NCBI GenBank assembly: GCA_000697475.1
Contig: JNEU01001129.1
Coordinates: 52,153-116,152 of the forward strand
DNA length: 64,000 bases
Reading direction: 5' to 3'
From: Lichtheimia corymbifera B2541
Lineage: Eukaryota > Mucoromycota > Mucoromycetes > Mucorales > Lichtheimiaceae
Part shown: one piece after another, positions 40,733-51,000 of the stretch
Layout of the letters: the number at the start of each line of letters is the position of its first letter
How positions within the stretch are numbered: position 1 is the stretch's first letter
The notes under the pieces: generated by a model
What the model saw: the letters and a program-made list of their open reading frames with translations, nothing else
Database searches by the model: none
What the model was told of the DNA's origin: nothing
Made by a program: the position numbers and the translations under genes

Positions 40733-42381
40733 CTATTGCTTAATATAAGGCTTAAGTTTCCTCAATCGTTCCACGGCTTGGTGAAGAACATCATCAGTCT
40801 TGCAGAAAGCAAATCGAGCAAAGTTGGCAGCTAGATCCCAGTGATCCTTTGAATAAAATTCGGAAGGTGGGATGGCACATACGCCGATTTCCTTTGTGAG
40901 CCAATAGCACGTTTTGAAATCCTTGCCACGGGTATCCAATTCTGGAGGGAAAGGATAATCTTCAGGCACAGCAATCTTGAATGTGTTGACCAGGATATAA
41001 TAAGCACCTTCGGGTGTGGTGTATGGCAAACCAAGCTCATCAAACACCTTGGCAAGGATCTCACGCTTCTTAAGATAGGCAGCCATTTGATCTTGGAAAA
41101 TAGGTTCCTTGATTGAAGCTTCGAGACCAGCAGCAACGGCTTCTTGACAAGGCGAGTTGACTGAAAACACAACACGGGTTTGGGCAGCGAAGGAGTACTT
41201 GACCAAATGCTCAGGACCAATAAGCCAACCAACACGCCATCCTGTGGCTGCAAAGCTCTTACCACCAGAGCAGACGGTCAAAGTGCGTTCCCAGAGGTTA
41301 CCGAGAGTGGCAATACGAGGGAATTTCTCGAGAGGTGGATAATAGAGGCGATCATACTAATGCATTGATTAATGCCTACATTGACAACATCCCCTTTTCC
41401 CCAACAATACATACCACTTCATCCGAAAGAATAATGAGGTCATGTTCCTCGGCCACTTTACCAATGTCCAATAATTCCTTCTCGTCAAACACTTTTCCAA
41501 CTGGGTTGTGAGGTGTGTTGATGACGATCATCTTGGTCTTGGGGGTGATCTTGGATCGCAATTCGTTAACATCTAAACGCCACTCATGGGAGGAGATGTT
41601 GCTATCGACAGCTCGCTCGGGGGCACGCAAAGGCACAAACACGGGTTTGCCACCATTCATGGTAATGTTGGACTATGGGCCATGATCAATAAACATCAAC
41701 ACACCCTCATCACAAATCCATGACTTACAATGTATTGATCAAAGAAAGGCTCAATGCAGATAACCTCATCACCATCATTCAAATAGCCAGCAAAGGTAGC
41801 AAACATGGCTTCATTGGCTCCTGCTGTAACCAAGATCTCGGTCTCGGGATTCAGTTTTCGACCAAATTCAGGCTCATATGATGCAGCGATGGCATTACGC
41901 AGACGTGGACGACCTCGTGGATGACTATAACAGCATGTATGATAAGCATCCTTGCCCTTTTTCGAGTAGTGAGTACCACACTTGCCTGTATTGATTTGAC
42001 TCGACAATATCAATAGCTTCCTTGGCAGCCTTTTGGACAGCCTCGGGTGGACCAAAGCTAGAATTACGTGTCAATCAGCTCAAGGTCTCTTTTTAACAGC
42101 TACCATGGGAATGTGTCATTACTTACTTCATGAAGCCTTGGCCGAGGTTGATTGCCTTGGTTTCAGCGGCCAAAGGGGTGAAAATAGACCAAACTAGAAC
42201 GAGAGCACTCATATAAGCTTATCTCCCCCTCGAACGAGTTGAATAAAGTGTGCCTTGACATACCGTCCTTTTCGAAATGAGCCACACGTGCGGCAGGTGT
42301 GAATGTTTTAGACATTGTGGAATAAGGGATACGTCTGAGAGTGACAGCAGCGCGTCCAAGTGTAGCTGTCCTGAAAAACAT
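40733..42381 (-). CDS. BNA3: Kynurenine aminotransferase / cysteine-S-conjugate beta-lyase (class I aminotransferase)
   Basis: Minus-strand exons 42264-42381, 42127-42193, 41986-42057, 41729-41924, 41415-41672, 40733-41356 give 444 residues. PLP-enzyme signatures are INLGQGFMNFGPPE, NPETEILVTAGANEAMFATF, INTPHNPVGKVF, LSDEVVYDRL and the PLP lysine in CSGGKSFAATGWRVGW. The enzyme transaminates kynurenine to kynurenic acid. The first 22 residues (MFFRTATLGRAAVTLRRIP) are Arg/Ser-rich without acids, like a mitochondrial presequence; a second ATG (MSKTFTP) would give a cytosolic form. A TTTTTCAG directly after the first ATG could be a splice acceptor, in which case only the short form exists. Intron 3 (41925-41985) needs a GC donor. 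Confidence 0.92.
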
Positions 42382-43547
42382 CAAGAGAAAGCGACGAATC
42401 AGGTTCTGTTACAATGACGAATCCTGTTTAGAAATCTCATTTAAGGTTGAGCTCTATCGCAAACATCATCCATTCATCTCCCATCTCCCCATGCTTCCAT
42501 AGATTGATTCTTTCTTTCTTATGTATCAGAAAACATCCATTACTTAATTATTCATATATCATTATTGCTGTGAGGGATATAAGATTGATTATGATGATTG
42601 TCGCAACAATCAAGGGCGGCATGACTGAATTACCTGTGCAACACGAAACGTTTTCCCGACTACTCAGCGATGGCATTTTTTCCCATGGTCGCTGCTTTCT
42701 CCCCCAACCACATTGATGATCCCATAACTGTGGTATCATATCTTGGGGTGCATTGACAAGAATATGGATAAGAAATGTCGCCGAATAGATCTCTATAGTG
42801 TCATCAATTCAATCTTGCATTGGGCATATTGCTTGGCAAAAGAAGAAGAAGGTTTTTGTTGCTGATTCATAATCGTTTTTGTATTGCACACGCATTGACC
42901 ATACAAATAAACTTCGGTACTCTTGGTACGCCATTAAAATGACTTACATTAATGATATATAGAGCGATCCATGGTTACATTTAAGCTAGTTCGCCTCTTC
43001 TTACATAACGCATGACATCCATCCCTTTAATGCGAAGCTCATTGAATAACTGCCTTTATTCATGATGACCACTCAAAGCATCCCACATCCTTATCCACAA
43101 GTTCACTGTTCTTTTGAGATGCCAGTGACGCAGCTAGTTCTATCGAGAAGATCACTCTTTCATGAGGGAAGCATCTTGCTGAAAGTTTAATGTATTTGTT
43201 AAAAAGGCTATATAACTGACTAGCACTTTGCAACCTCATCTTTTCGAAAGCATGTTTATGCAAGCTTGCTTAAGAATGGAAAATTGAGAGGGGAACTAGA
43301 GGAAATCCTGTTGGTTTTGTGGGAGTGGGATCTCCATGGAGAATATCATCTGCCTTCAAACCATAGTAGCATTCTTCTTTAAGGAACATATCTCGCATTG
43401 CATAAGTTGTTGATAGGGTTACTACTATACTGCATGCGAACCTTACTAAGAGCTTGTCTGATTGGTCAGCTGCCATTTCACAGCCCAAGCATTGTAGCGG
43501 TGGGGGAGAGCGAAAATACACCACCATACGCTTCTTCCAACTCAAAT
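42382..43547. other. Divergent intergenic region, no gene
   Basis: About 1.2 kb between the diverging aminotransferase and ING-PHD genes. Frames are at most about 100 codons on either strand, without domain character or splice-linked continuation. Confidence 0.45.
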
Positions 43548-44587
43548 ATGTCTGCGACCGACGATGTTGATCGATCTTCATGGCTTAGTGGCTATTCAGA
43601 CAGTAAGTTCTCTAAAACACTACATTGGCCCTGGTATTGAACGCAACTTTTTATTATGTAGCAGTTGAAGCACTTCCTATCGAGTTACAACGCAACTTTA
43701 CACTTATTCGACAGCTTGACGACAGTGCACAAGGTAATTCTACCCTACTACTCATCAATGCTTGTTCTCATGCCATGTCCGGGTAGAGCTTATGGATGAC
43801 GTTGCGTCCAAATCACTGCGTTTAATGAACCAAAAGACCGTGCTGTCGCCAAAGGAACGCCAACAACGACTCGCTAATATTGGCTCACTCTTGAATGAAG
43901 TTCTCAAGCGTGGAGAAGAGAAGTTTGCATTGGCCAAGTCTACGTACGATACTGTGGATCGTCATTGTACCAAGTTGGATATGGATTTACAAAAGTACGA
44001 GGACGAGCAGCTAATAGGCCCTACTATGGGTCGTCCATCAACCGGGACGTCAACGGCTGGATCCGACAAACGCCCTGAAAAGGAAGAGCACAGTATGTTG
44101 ATAGTGGATGTGATATGTACGTGATGTTGAGTAATCTTTTTATTAGAACGCAAGAAACGAAAACAAACGCGTGGAAGGAAAAAAGGAATTGCACCTGAAG
44201 TGGATGAAGGACAACAACAAGGTGAATACCTTTCAGCAGAAGATTCCAAGCAGCATGCACAGGCGTAAGTTATTTACATTTGCAAAAGCTCATGGAAAGT
44301 GACTAAGCTCATTCTAGTGCCATATCTTTGAGTAATCTACCAATTGATCCCAATGAACCTCTTTATTGCTATTGTCAACAAGTATCCTTTGGTGAAATGG
44401 TTGCATGTGATAATGACGAGGTAAATATATTAACAAATGGAGAATGATTTTGTTGCTAATCAATGGGTTTCCTTAGTGCGAAATAGAATGGTTCCACCTG
44501 GAATGTGTTGGATTACGGACGCCTCCAAAAGGCAAATGGTACTGCAAGAACTGTGCCGAGTTGCTCAAGATCAAACAAAAGAAATGA
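43548..44587 (+). CDS. ING-family PHD-finger chromatin protein
   Basis: Exons 43548-43602, 43662-43733, 43787-44092, 44147-44264, 44318-44420, 44477-44587 give 254 residues. The N-terminal ING domain ([17 protein letters not shown], then helical [18 protein letters not shown]) is followed by a basic nuclear-localisation region ([14 protein letters not shown]). The C-terminal PHD finger is [18 protein letters not shown] / [13 protein letters not shown] / GKWYCKNC, with the C4HC3 zinc ligands and the aromatic and acidic residues used to read H3K4me3. The tail is Lys-rich. ING proteins are subunits of histone acetyltransferase or deacetylase complexes (Yng2, Yng1, Pho23 in yeast); which complex cannot be decided here. 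Confidence 0.93.
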
Positions 44588-44592
44588 TGGTT

Positions 44593-45969
44593 TCAATCTG
44601 ACAAGTCCTCATCCTCGTCATCCGTTCCTTGTCGTGCTCTCTTCTTATCACGTTCCTCGTCCTCGCGCTCTTTTTCAGCTGCTCGTTTCTTGTATCTAGC
44701 TCATACCTATTAGTATATTGGTTGTTGTATATAAAATGTCCTTATTCTATACTCACAATGCAGAATCGGGGTTCTTTGCTGGATTCATGCACACCCGTAA
44801 TCGTCGATCAATAAGCTTAGCTTCGTTGGGTGAGACAGCCACAAATTGGTCAATGGTCTCTGCCACATCATCTGCGATCTTGGATAACATCTCGATCTTT
44901 TCTTTGCCGACCTTGGTTTCCATGTGTCTAAGAGATAGAGGTCAATAGGTTGCATCTTTTTCTGGATACTCGTTTAACAACATACCTCAGAATGTGTTGA
45001 TCGAATCCACTAGGGCGTCCTGCAATGACAAAGGCTCCCAAAGCAAGCTGTGATGGTTGGTAGATAAATGGCAAATCCGTCAAGAGCATTGATCCAATGA
45101 CGCCTTGAACCTTATTGTAAGTCTCTTTGAGTAGCTTGATATCCACATCTCCTCTCTATTGCATGTTAAAAAGGCGTACAATTTACGTGTCCCACTAAAC
45201 CACCAAGCTCACCTGTAATTCCAAGAACAATCCATATGCTGCTCGATAAGGATGATGTACCAAGTATTCGAATCTGATCCCTTGTGATACGACAAACTCC
45301 AATCCCAATATGCTGTCGGTTGATGGAAGGTTGAGATTCTTTCCAAACTGATCAATCGATATACGTTCGCTCTCGGATTTGGTTGAAAGGAATAAACAAG
45401 TCAACCTATGATGTTGCATTAGAGGAGACCCATCTGCAAATACCATGATTCACTTACAATATATCCTTGGGATGATAATCCATGATGCTGTTGTATAAAA
45501 AGAATCGCTTCATGTAAACCATGGCTGTTGCCTGCATCATCCAAGATTAGCCATCCATACATGTTAGGGAAGGGAAGGGGGGTTTATCTCTACGCACCAT
45601 CACAGCATCCGTGAACTTGAAGTGACGACAAATACTTTGCAGTTGCTTCTCATAAAACCGGCATAACGCAAGCTCCTCCTCGATTGACAAGTATTGCGGA
45701 TCCTGGCTTTCAGACGATGTCTCCTCTGATTCCTTCTGCAGATTGAGAATAGCACGTTACTTTGCATTCCAAATGGGGGCTGACGATCTCGTATGCAAAC
45801 GTACCAGATCTTCTTGTATATTCTGCTTGACACGTTCAACGGCTGTTTCATGACTCGTCTTTCGTATATTCCAAAGCTGCTCAGGACTAAAACGCCAATG
45901 ACGATACTGAGACGATTCTTCGTATATGGGTGGGCGCGCATTGGTCTCTGTCGGTTGCTCCTCGGCCAT
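44593..45969 (-). CDS. CCL1: Cyclin H homologue, TFIIH kinase cyclin
   Basis: Minus-strand exons 45805-45969, 45598-45735, 45458-45531, 45213-45405, 44986-45155, 44757-44927, 44593-44695 give 337 residues (human cyclin H is 323). The N-terminal helix SQYRHWRFSPEQL is characteristic of cyclin H. The first cyclin box spans EEELALCRFYEKQLQ to the VLL/TCLFLSTKSESE region, and a second repeat-like domain follows (LLTDLPFIYQPSQLALGAF). The C-terminus is a charged, acidic-ending tail (DEDEDLSD). Cyclin H activates Cdk7/Kin28 in TFIIH for RNA polymerase II CTD phosphorylation. The last acceptor (TAG at 44696-44698) was chosen over one a few bases earlier because it gives the charged tail and correct stop. 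Its stop is 5 bp from that of the ING gene. Confidence 0.93.
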
Positions 45970-46535
45970 ACTTGTAACTGAATAAAGCGAAAAGAACAAG
46001 AACCCGCGCTGCGCTCAAGCCGCTTTACACTCCAAATACCATTGATAGCCCGCTCCATATACTACCTTTACGACTTGCATTTGCTTTCCCCTTTCTCATT
46101 TATCTTGTTGTTTCTATAGTCAATAAAGACTTGACGTAATGCACACTTTCTTATAGTAATCCGTGTAAATATGCAATATGCTGTCAAAACTATTTTCATT
46201 TAGTATTGTACTCTTATTCAATTATCCGTTCCATATTATTATTACCATTCACAGCTCATATGTGAGTAAGATCGTCCTTGTGAATTCAAACCACGGATTT
46301 GATCCGTCGCTGTTAAAAGATGGCAGGCAATTCAATTCTCTCCGACAACTCAAACAATGATAACCTCTATTCAACCCGAAATTGCGATACATTGAGCTCC
46401 CCAAAAACGTTCTTCTTTTTACCAACAGGTAGTATGGTAAATCCGCTACCGAAAGCAACCAATATTGTTCACTTTCCAAATAAGGAAGTTGAGTCGTCTA
46501 TGTGGCATCTTACCATCCAGAAAAACAAGCAACAA
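45970..46535. other. Intergenic region upstream of cyclin H gene and tRNA-Gly
   Basis: No protein-coding signal; short frames only. It includes the minus-strand promoter of the cyclin H gene and the 5' flank of the tRNA gene. Confidence 0.4.
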
Positions 46536-46606
46536 GCGCGGATGGTTTAGTGGTATAATATCCGCCTGCCACGCGGATGACCCGGGTTCGATTCCCGGTC
46601 CGCGCA
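46536..46606 (+). tRNA. tRNA-Gly (anticodon GCC)
   Basis: 71-base cloverleaf without intron. The acceptor stem is GCGCGGA paired with TCCGCGC at 46599-46605, with discriminator A at 46606. The A box is TGGTTTAGTGG, the anticodon loop CTGCCAC gives GCC, and the B box is GGTTCGATTCC. All arms pair. A run of T residues downstream (46637-46657) can terminate RNA polymerase III. Confidence 0.97.
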
Positions 46607-46683
46607 TCCATCGATTCAAAACAACCTTCCAAGGTTTCTTTCTTTTTTCTTTTTTTGTGAAAAGTGGTCACGTGATGTGTATG

Positions 46684-46836
46684 TCGGTATACTTCTTTAT
46701 CTTTTGACAAGATCACATGATCTTGATCATGATTCCACGACATTCCTTTTGGCACACTTCGGATATACTTCTTTACCATTTGAAGTATCATATGATTTCC
46801 ATCCATGTTTCCTTGACATTCCTTTTGATACATCAC
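46684..46836. repeat. Imperfect direct repeat, two copies of about 75 bp
   Basis: Copies at about 46684-46758 and 46759-46836 share blocks in the same order: TCGG(A)TATACTTCTTTA, a variable middle with TCACATGAT/TCATATGAT, then GACATTCCTTTTG. It lies just downstream of the tRNA gene. Divergence suggests an old duplication. Confidence 0.55.
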
Positions 46837-48099
46837 ACACAATGCACGGTCACACCTTTCCATCGCTTTCCCTCCCCTCTCCCATCGTTTCTAGAATCTA
46901 CATCCACACATATATATAAGAACGCATTGCGTCCAAAAATAAATCATCATCTTTCATCTCTCGTAAAAAGGTCATCTTTTATCAATTGTTGTCCTGGCCT
47001 TGCTTTGCAGCCAATCTTGATCACGACATGTATGCCAATACAAGTCGATGGTGTTGGAAGGTAGATATTTTGCTATCCGTAGTAAGAGGGATGCTAGTGC
47101 ATTCACAAAACCCGGCTTCATGTCACCCATCACCGCTTTCTCCTGTTGTATATAAAAAATCTCTGACTCTAGCAAATTGCTCAGCGAGAATGATATCCTT
47201 TAAGCGTTTTTATATTCCAATAAGCTATGAACCCATTTTTGGTAGATATGGTACGCTGAGCATCGAAAACTATTAGAAGGGCTTATTGCCGACGTTACTT
47301 GAGAAGCTAACCAGGTATATATGAAAAAAAAACATATTCGCCAGAGCTAGCTCTTCTTGGGTAATACCACCCATCGTATCAATTATCGTCTCAGACATAA
47401 GTTTCATCGAAACCTTAAGGAAGGTTAATCTTTCTACTTGCAAAAGTCACCCGTTCAATCATCTCGGTTAATAGTTGTGATAGAGGAATGAAAGATAAAG
47501 TTTTGCTTAAAGGTAAACCCATAGATTGGAAAATAAGGCCATACTGCTACTACTAAAACGTGATTGCAAGATCATTTTATGCCTCGCTAGAACCACCCAA
47601 GCAACATATATATGTTCTCAAAGAAACATCAATGAAAACAATTATATTGGATACACACTCTTCGATATTAGATTACCACTCTTATTATAAAACTTGGGCG
47701 CACAAAAGAGCATAATATATGGGTGTTGGGGGGGTGTGGAGTGGGGTGGGGTGGGAGTGGCTACGCACAAATAAGACTCTCACGGTTGCTCCTGATATGC
47801 ATCATATAAGGAATGGGTGCAATATGTATCAGCTAGAGTCGATGTGAACAAAGCAAGGCTGACACCATCTCCACATTTGCTGAGTTATATGTGCAAGTGG
47901 TCCGTGTGCCACTGGATGTAAGGATGTAATCCTTGTTGAAACGTCATCACACCCTACTACTGCTGCACAGCCGCATGAATTTCTTCAGCCGAGTAGGAAC
48001 CCAGAAGGAGAACTACGCTCGTTTTCATTCTTTATATCATATTCGATATTGCCACGCCGATACTTTGTTTCTCCCCTTGAATTGCGGCAATCAGCTGCC
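46837..48099. other. Intergenic region before the adenylyl cyclase gene
   Basis: No gene recognised. AT-rich, with a guanine-rich block at 47721-47760. The frame upstream of 48100 stays open for some distance, so an additional 5' exon of the cyclase is possible but not supported. Confidence 0.4.
47721..47760 (+). other. Guanine-rich block with G-quadruplex potential
   Basis: Forty bases containing runs of 3, 7, 4, 4 and 3 G on the plus strand separated by short T-rich spacers, in otherwise AT-rich DNA. The spacing permits an intramolecular G-quadruplex; any role is unknown. Confidence 0.4.
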
Positions 48100-51000
48100 A
48101 TGTTTAACATTGCCCCTTACATTGCCAAAGCAAGTATTCCTACATTGGTTCCCCCATGGCGGATGGGTTGTTAGTGACACTGTTTTCTTTATATAGTACG
48201 TGCGATCATACCATGCCTTGAATGACCGGCTACAAGTGCCTTACAGCCATACGCAGTTTGGTGTCGTGCTTATGGTGGATGTGGTGGGTGAGTATTATTG
48301 GGCTCAGGGGTGGTGGATGCTGGGATGATGAATGAATTGACCGTCGTTGTAACTTAAACATGATTCAATAGGGTTCAGTAGGGTAATAATTCTCGCTCTT
48401 CCTATTCATTCTTTACAAGCGCCTGATCCTTTTCCTTTTTTAATAGCTAACCACCCTCGCTACCGAAAAAGGCGTATCAGGTGCTGAAGCAATCGCACTC
48501 GAGATTGGAGCGTATATGGGCGAGGTACGGTTGTTTGCTATTGAGATCTGGCATGATTATCCTGACGTTATATATATATATATATACTATTATAGTGCAT
48601 TCAAATCATTGAGTCATATGGTGGCGACGTTGTCAAGGTAACAATAGAATCATGTTACACAAGACATTCATTCATTATGCTAATACCAATAATGATTAGT
48701 TTCTTGGGGATGCAGTGCTTGTTAGTTTTCAAGCTTCACTTGTAGACGGTGTGGATCAAACGGAAGGGAATAAGGAGATGTCGAGACAACAAAAAAGCAT
48801 TCTTGTACGACGAGCCATTGAATGCGGACAACAACTTCTTACACGATTATCCCATTATCGAGTCTATTTGACCGCCGAGGAACGTACCAAACATCGCACA
48901 GCATCTGGTCAACTTGAACGACGTGAGAAGATGCGTGGTCAACGATTCTTTCTCTTCGAGGGTCAAAGCATCGAATCCAACAGCAGCAGTAGCGACACAA
49001 GCAACATGGTTGATGATGGTATCAGTTTATCAATGGATGACGTTGAAACTGGTGGTTGGGGCTGTTTACCATCATTTATGCGCCGTCGTCGAAGCAAGAA
49101 CAGTACTCGAATTCACACCAACCATCGATCCAGCTTATCCAGTGACGATGTGAGCAGCAAAAATGCTATCGATTTAGAACTTCACATTGCCATTTCATGC
49201 GGTGATGTATGTAATGTGATACTCGGCGAATTGGAACCTCCTATATCGAACGGCAACGGTGAACCACACAGTCCTCAGCGACCAGCAATTGGTGTGCCAG
49301 ATGAAATTATATATTCGGGTCGACTGGAATACGCAATATGTGGACCAGCAGTTGAATGGCTTGAAGATGCATTAGCAACAGCAAAAGGTGGAGAGATGAG
49401 CATTACACCTGAAGTATACCGATTGATTCAACATAATCAGCCGTTCTATCTTTCCTATGAAAAGCGGAAGCATTTCTATATGGTGCGAGCGAAAGATCAG
49501 TGGAGCAAATATCATCATTACATGAATGGAACCGGCAGCATGCTCAGTTTGCCCAAACCACCCCCTGCAGCTCAATTGGATCATGAGGAAGGAACTCCTT
49601 TAGACAAGGCTGATTATTACAAATATGTCAATCGCAGTGCACTTTACCGCCTACGACATTGCACAGATGGCAACTTTCCTGCACAGTTCCGTGATGTCAC
49701 AGTCATGTTCATCAGCCTTGGAAAACTCAATGTCGCCACGTCTCGAGGATTGATGACTGCCCAAAAAGCTCTTGTGGCCGCTATTCGACTACTTATAAAG
49801 TACGAAGGAATGTTACAACAATTTGCTGTCGATGACAAAGGTAAGGTTGCAACTTGATATAGACAATGAGTTGTATTCTTATCGTTAACATCTCTATTTT
49901 AGGTCCTACTTTGCTAGCCGTGTTTGGTCTTCCCCCTCTTTCTCATGAACGCGAAGCAGTGTTTGCAGCCAAAGCAGCCATTGAATTACGAGATATCTAT
50001 CGTAATTTGGATCTTCCCGATTTCTCTATTGCATTATCCAGCGGCATGATTTTTAATGCTGTGTTACCACAAGGGAATCCTTATCGACGTGATCCAAGTA
50101 TATCAGGTGATACCATCATCCTTGCCGTTCGCATGCTCAAATTCCCGTTTGCAAAGAGAAGCGTTGTTTGTGATGCAGCCAGCAAGCAACAAATTCGCGG
50201 ATCATGCGAGTTTGAAGACATGGGGCAAAATGTCGTTAAAGGGAAATTGAAGCCTATCCAGATACATCGGATCCAGAAATTCGGAGCAGCTACCAACAAG
50301 CCGAAGCGTATCTCTCAGCAGCAAACAACTGACTTTATTGGATACAAGATGGAAATGGAGCGTGCAACCCAATTGATCGACGACTGGCACAATGATGCGC
50401 AAAATCGACACGTGCTCATTATCTCAGGTCCATCCGGTGTAGGAAAGAGCTTTTTTTGTCAAGCATTGGGAAGAATGATCACATCACTTGGTGTGATGAA
50501 TTGGTAAGGGTACCGGGATTGAGATACACTTGCTCTTTTAACTAACGATGTATCTTGTATATTAGCTGGGCTAGTTCTACCGAAGGTAATGTCATGGATG
50601 AGTGGAATGTATATATAGCAAAGGCTCACATGTTGTGGTGGTGTTATAGTGGAGAAGAGCTCAAAGTACTTTTTGATAAAGAACTTGATTGCTACGCTCT
50701 TTGAGATCATCGATTCCAACAAAATACCGGATTCAATCAAACGACGGATGTCTTTTGCACAAGCGAGCTTCACTAGCCAAGCGTACTCTGGACCTTTTAC
50801 ACCCACAGGCGATAGGACGTCTACTTCTTCGCTCATTTCCATGGAATCATTACGTCGATTGCATTCATCATCTTCAGTACCACGTAACTTCTCTGCTGTA
50901 TCACATCACGCTGAAAGCAACAATGAACTGGCCGAGTTGATTCGCAAATGTTTACGCAAATGCGGTGAAACAGAAAACCTGCTCCCTTTATTCAAAGCCG

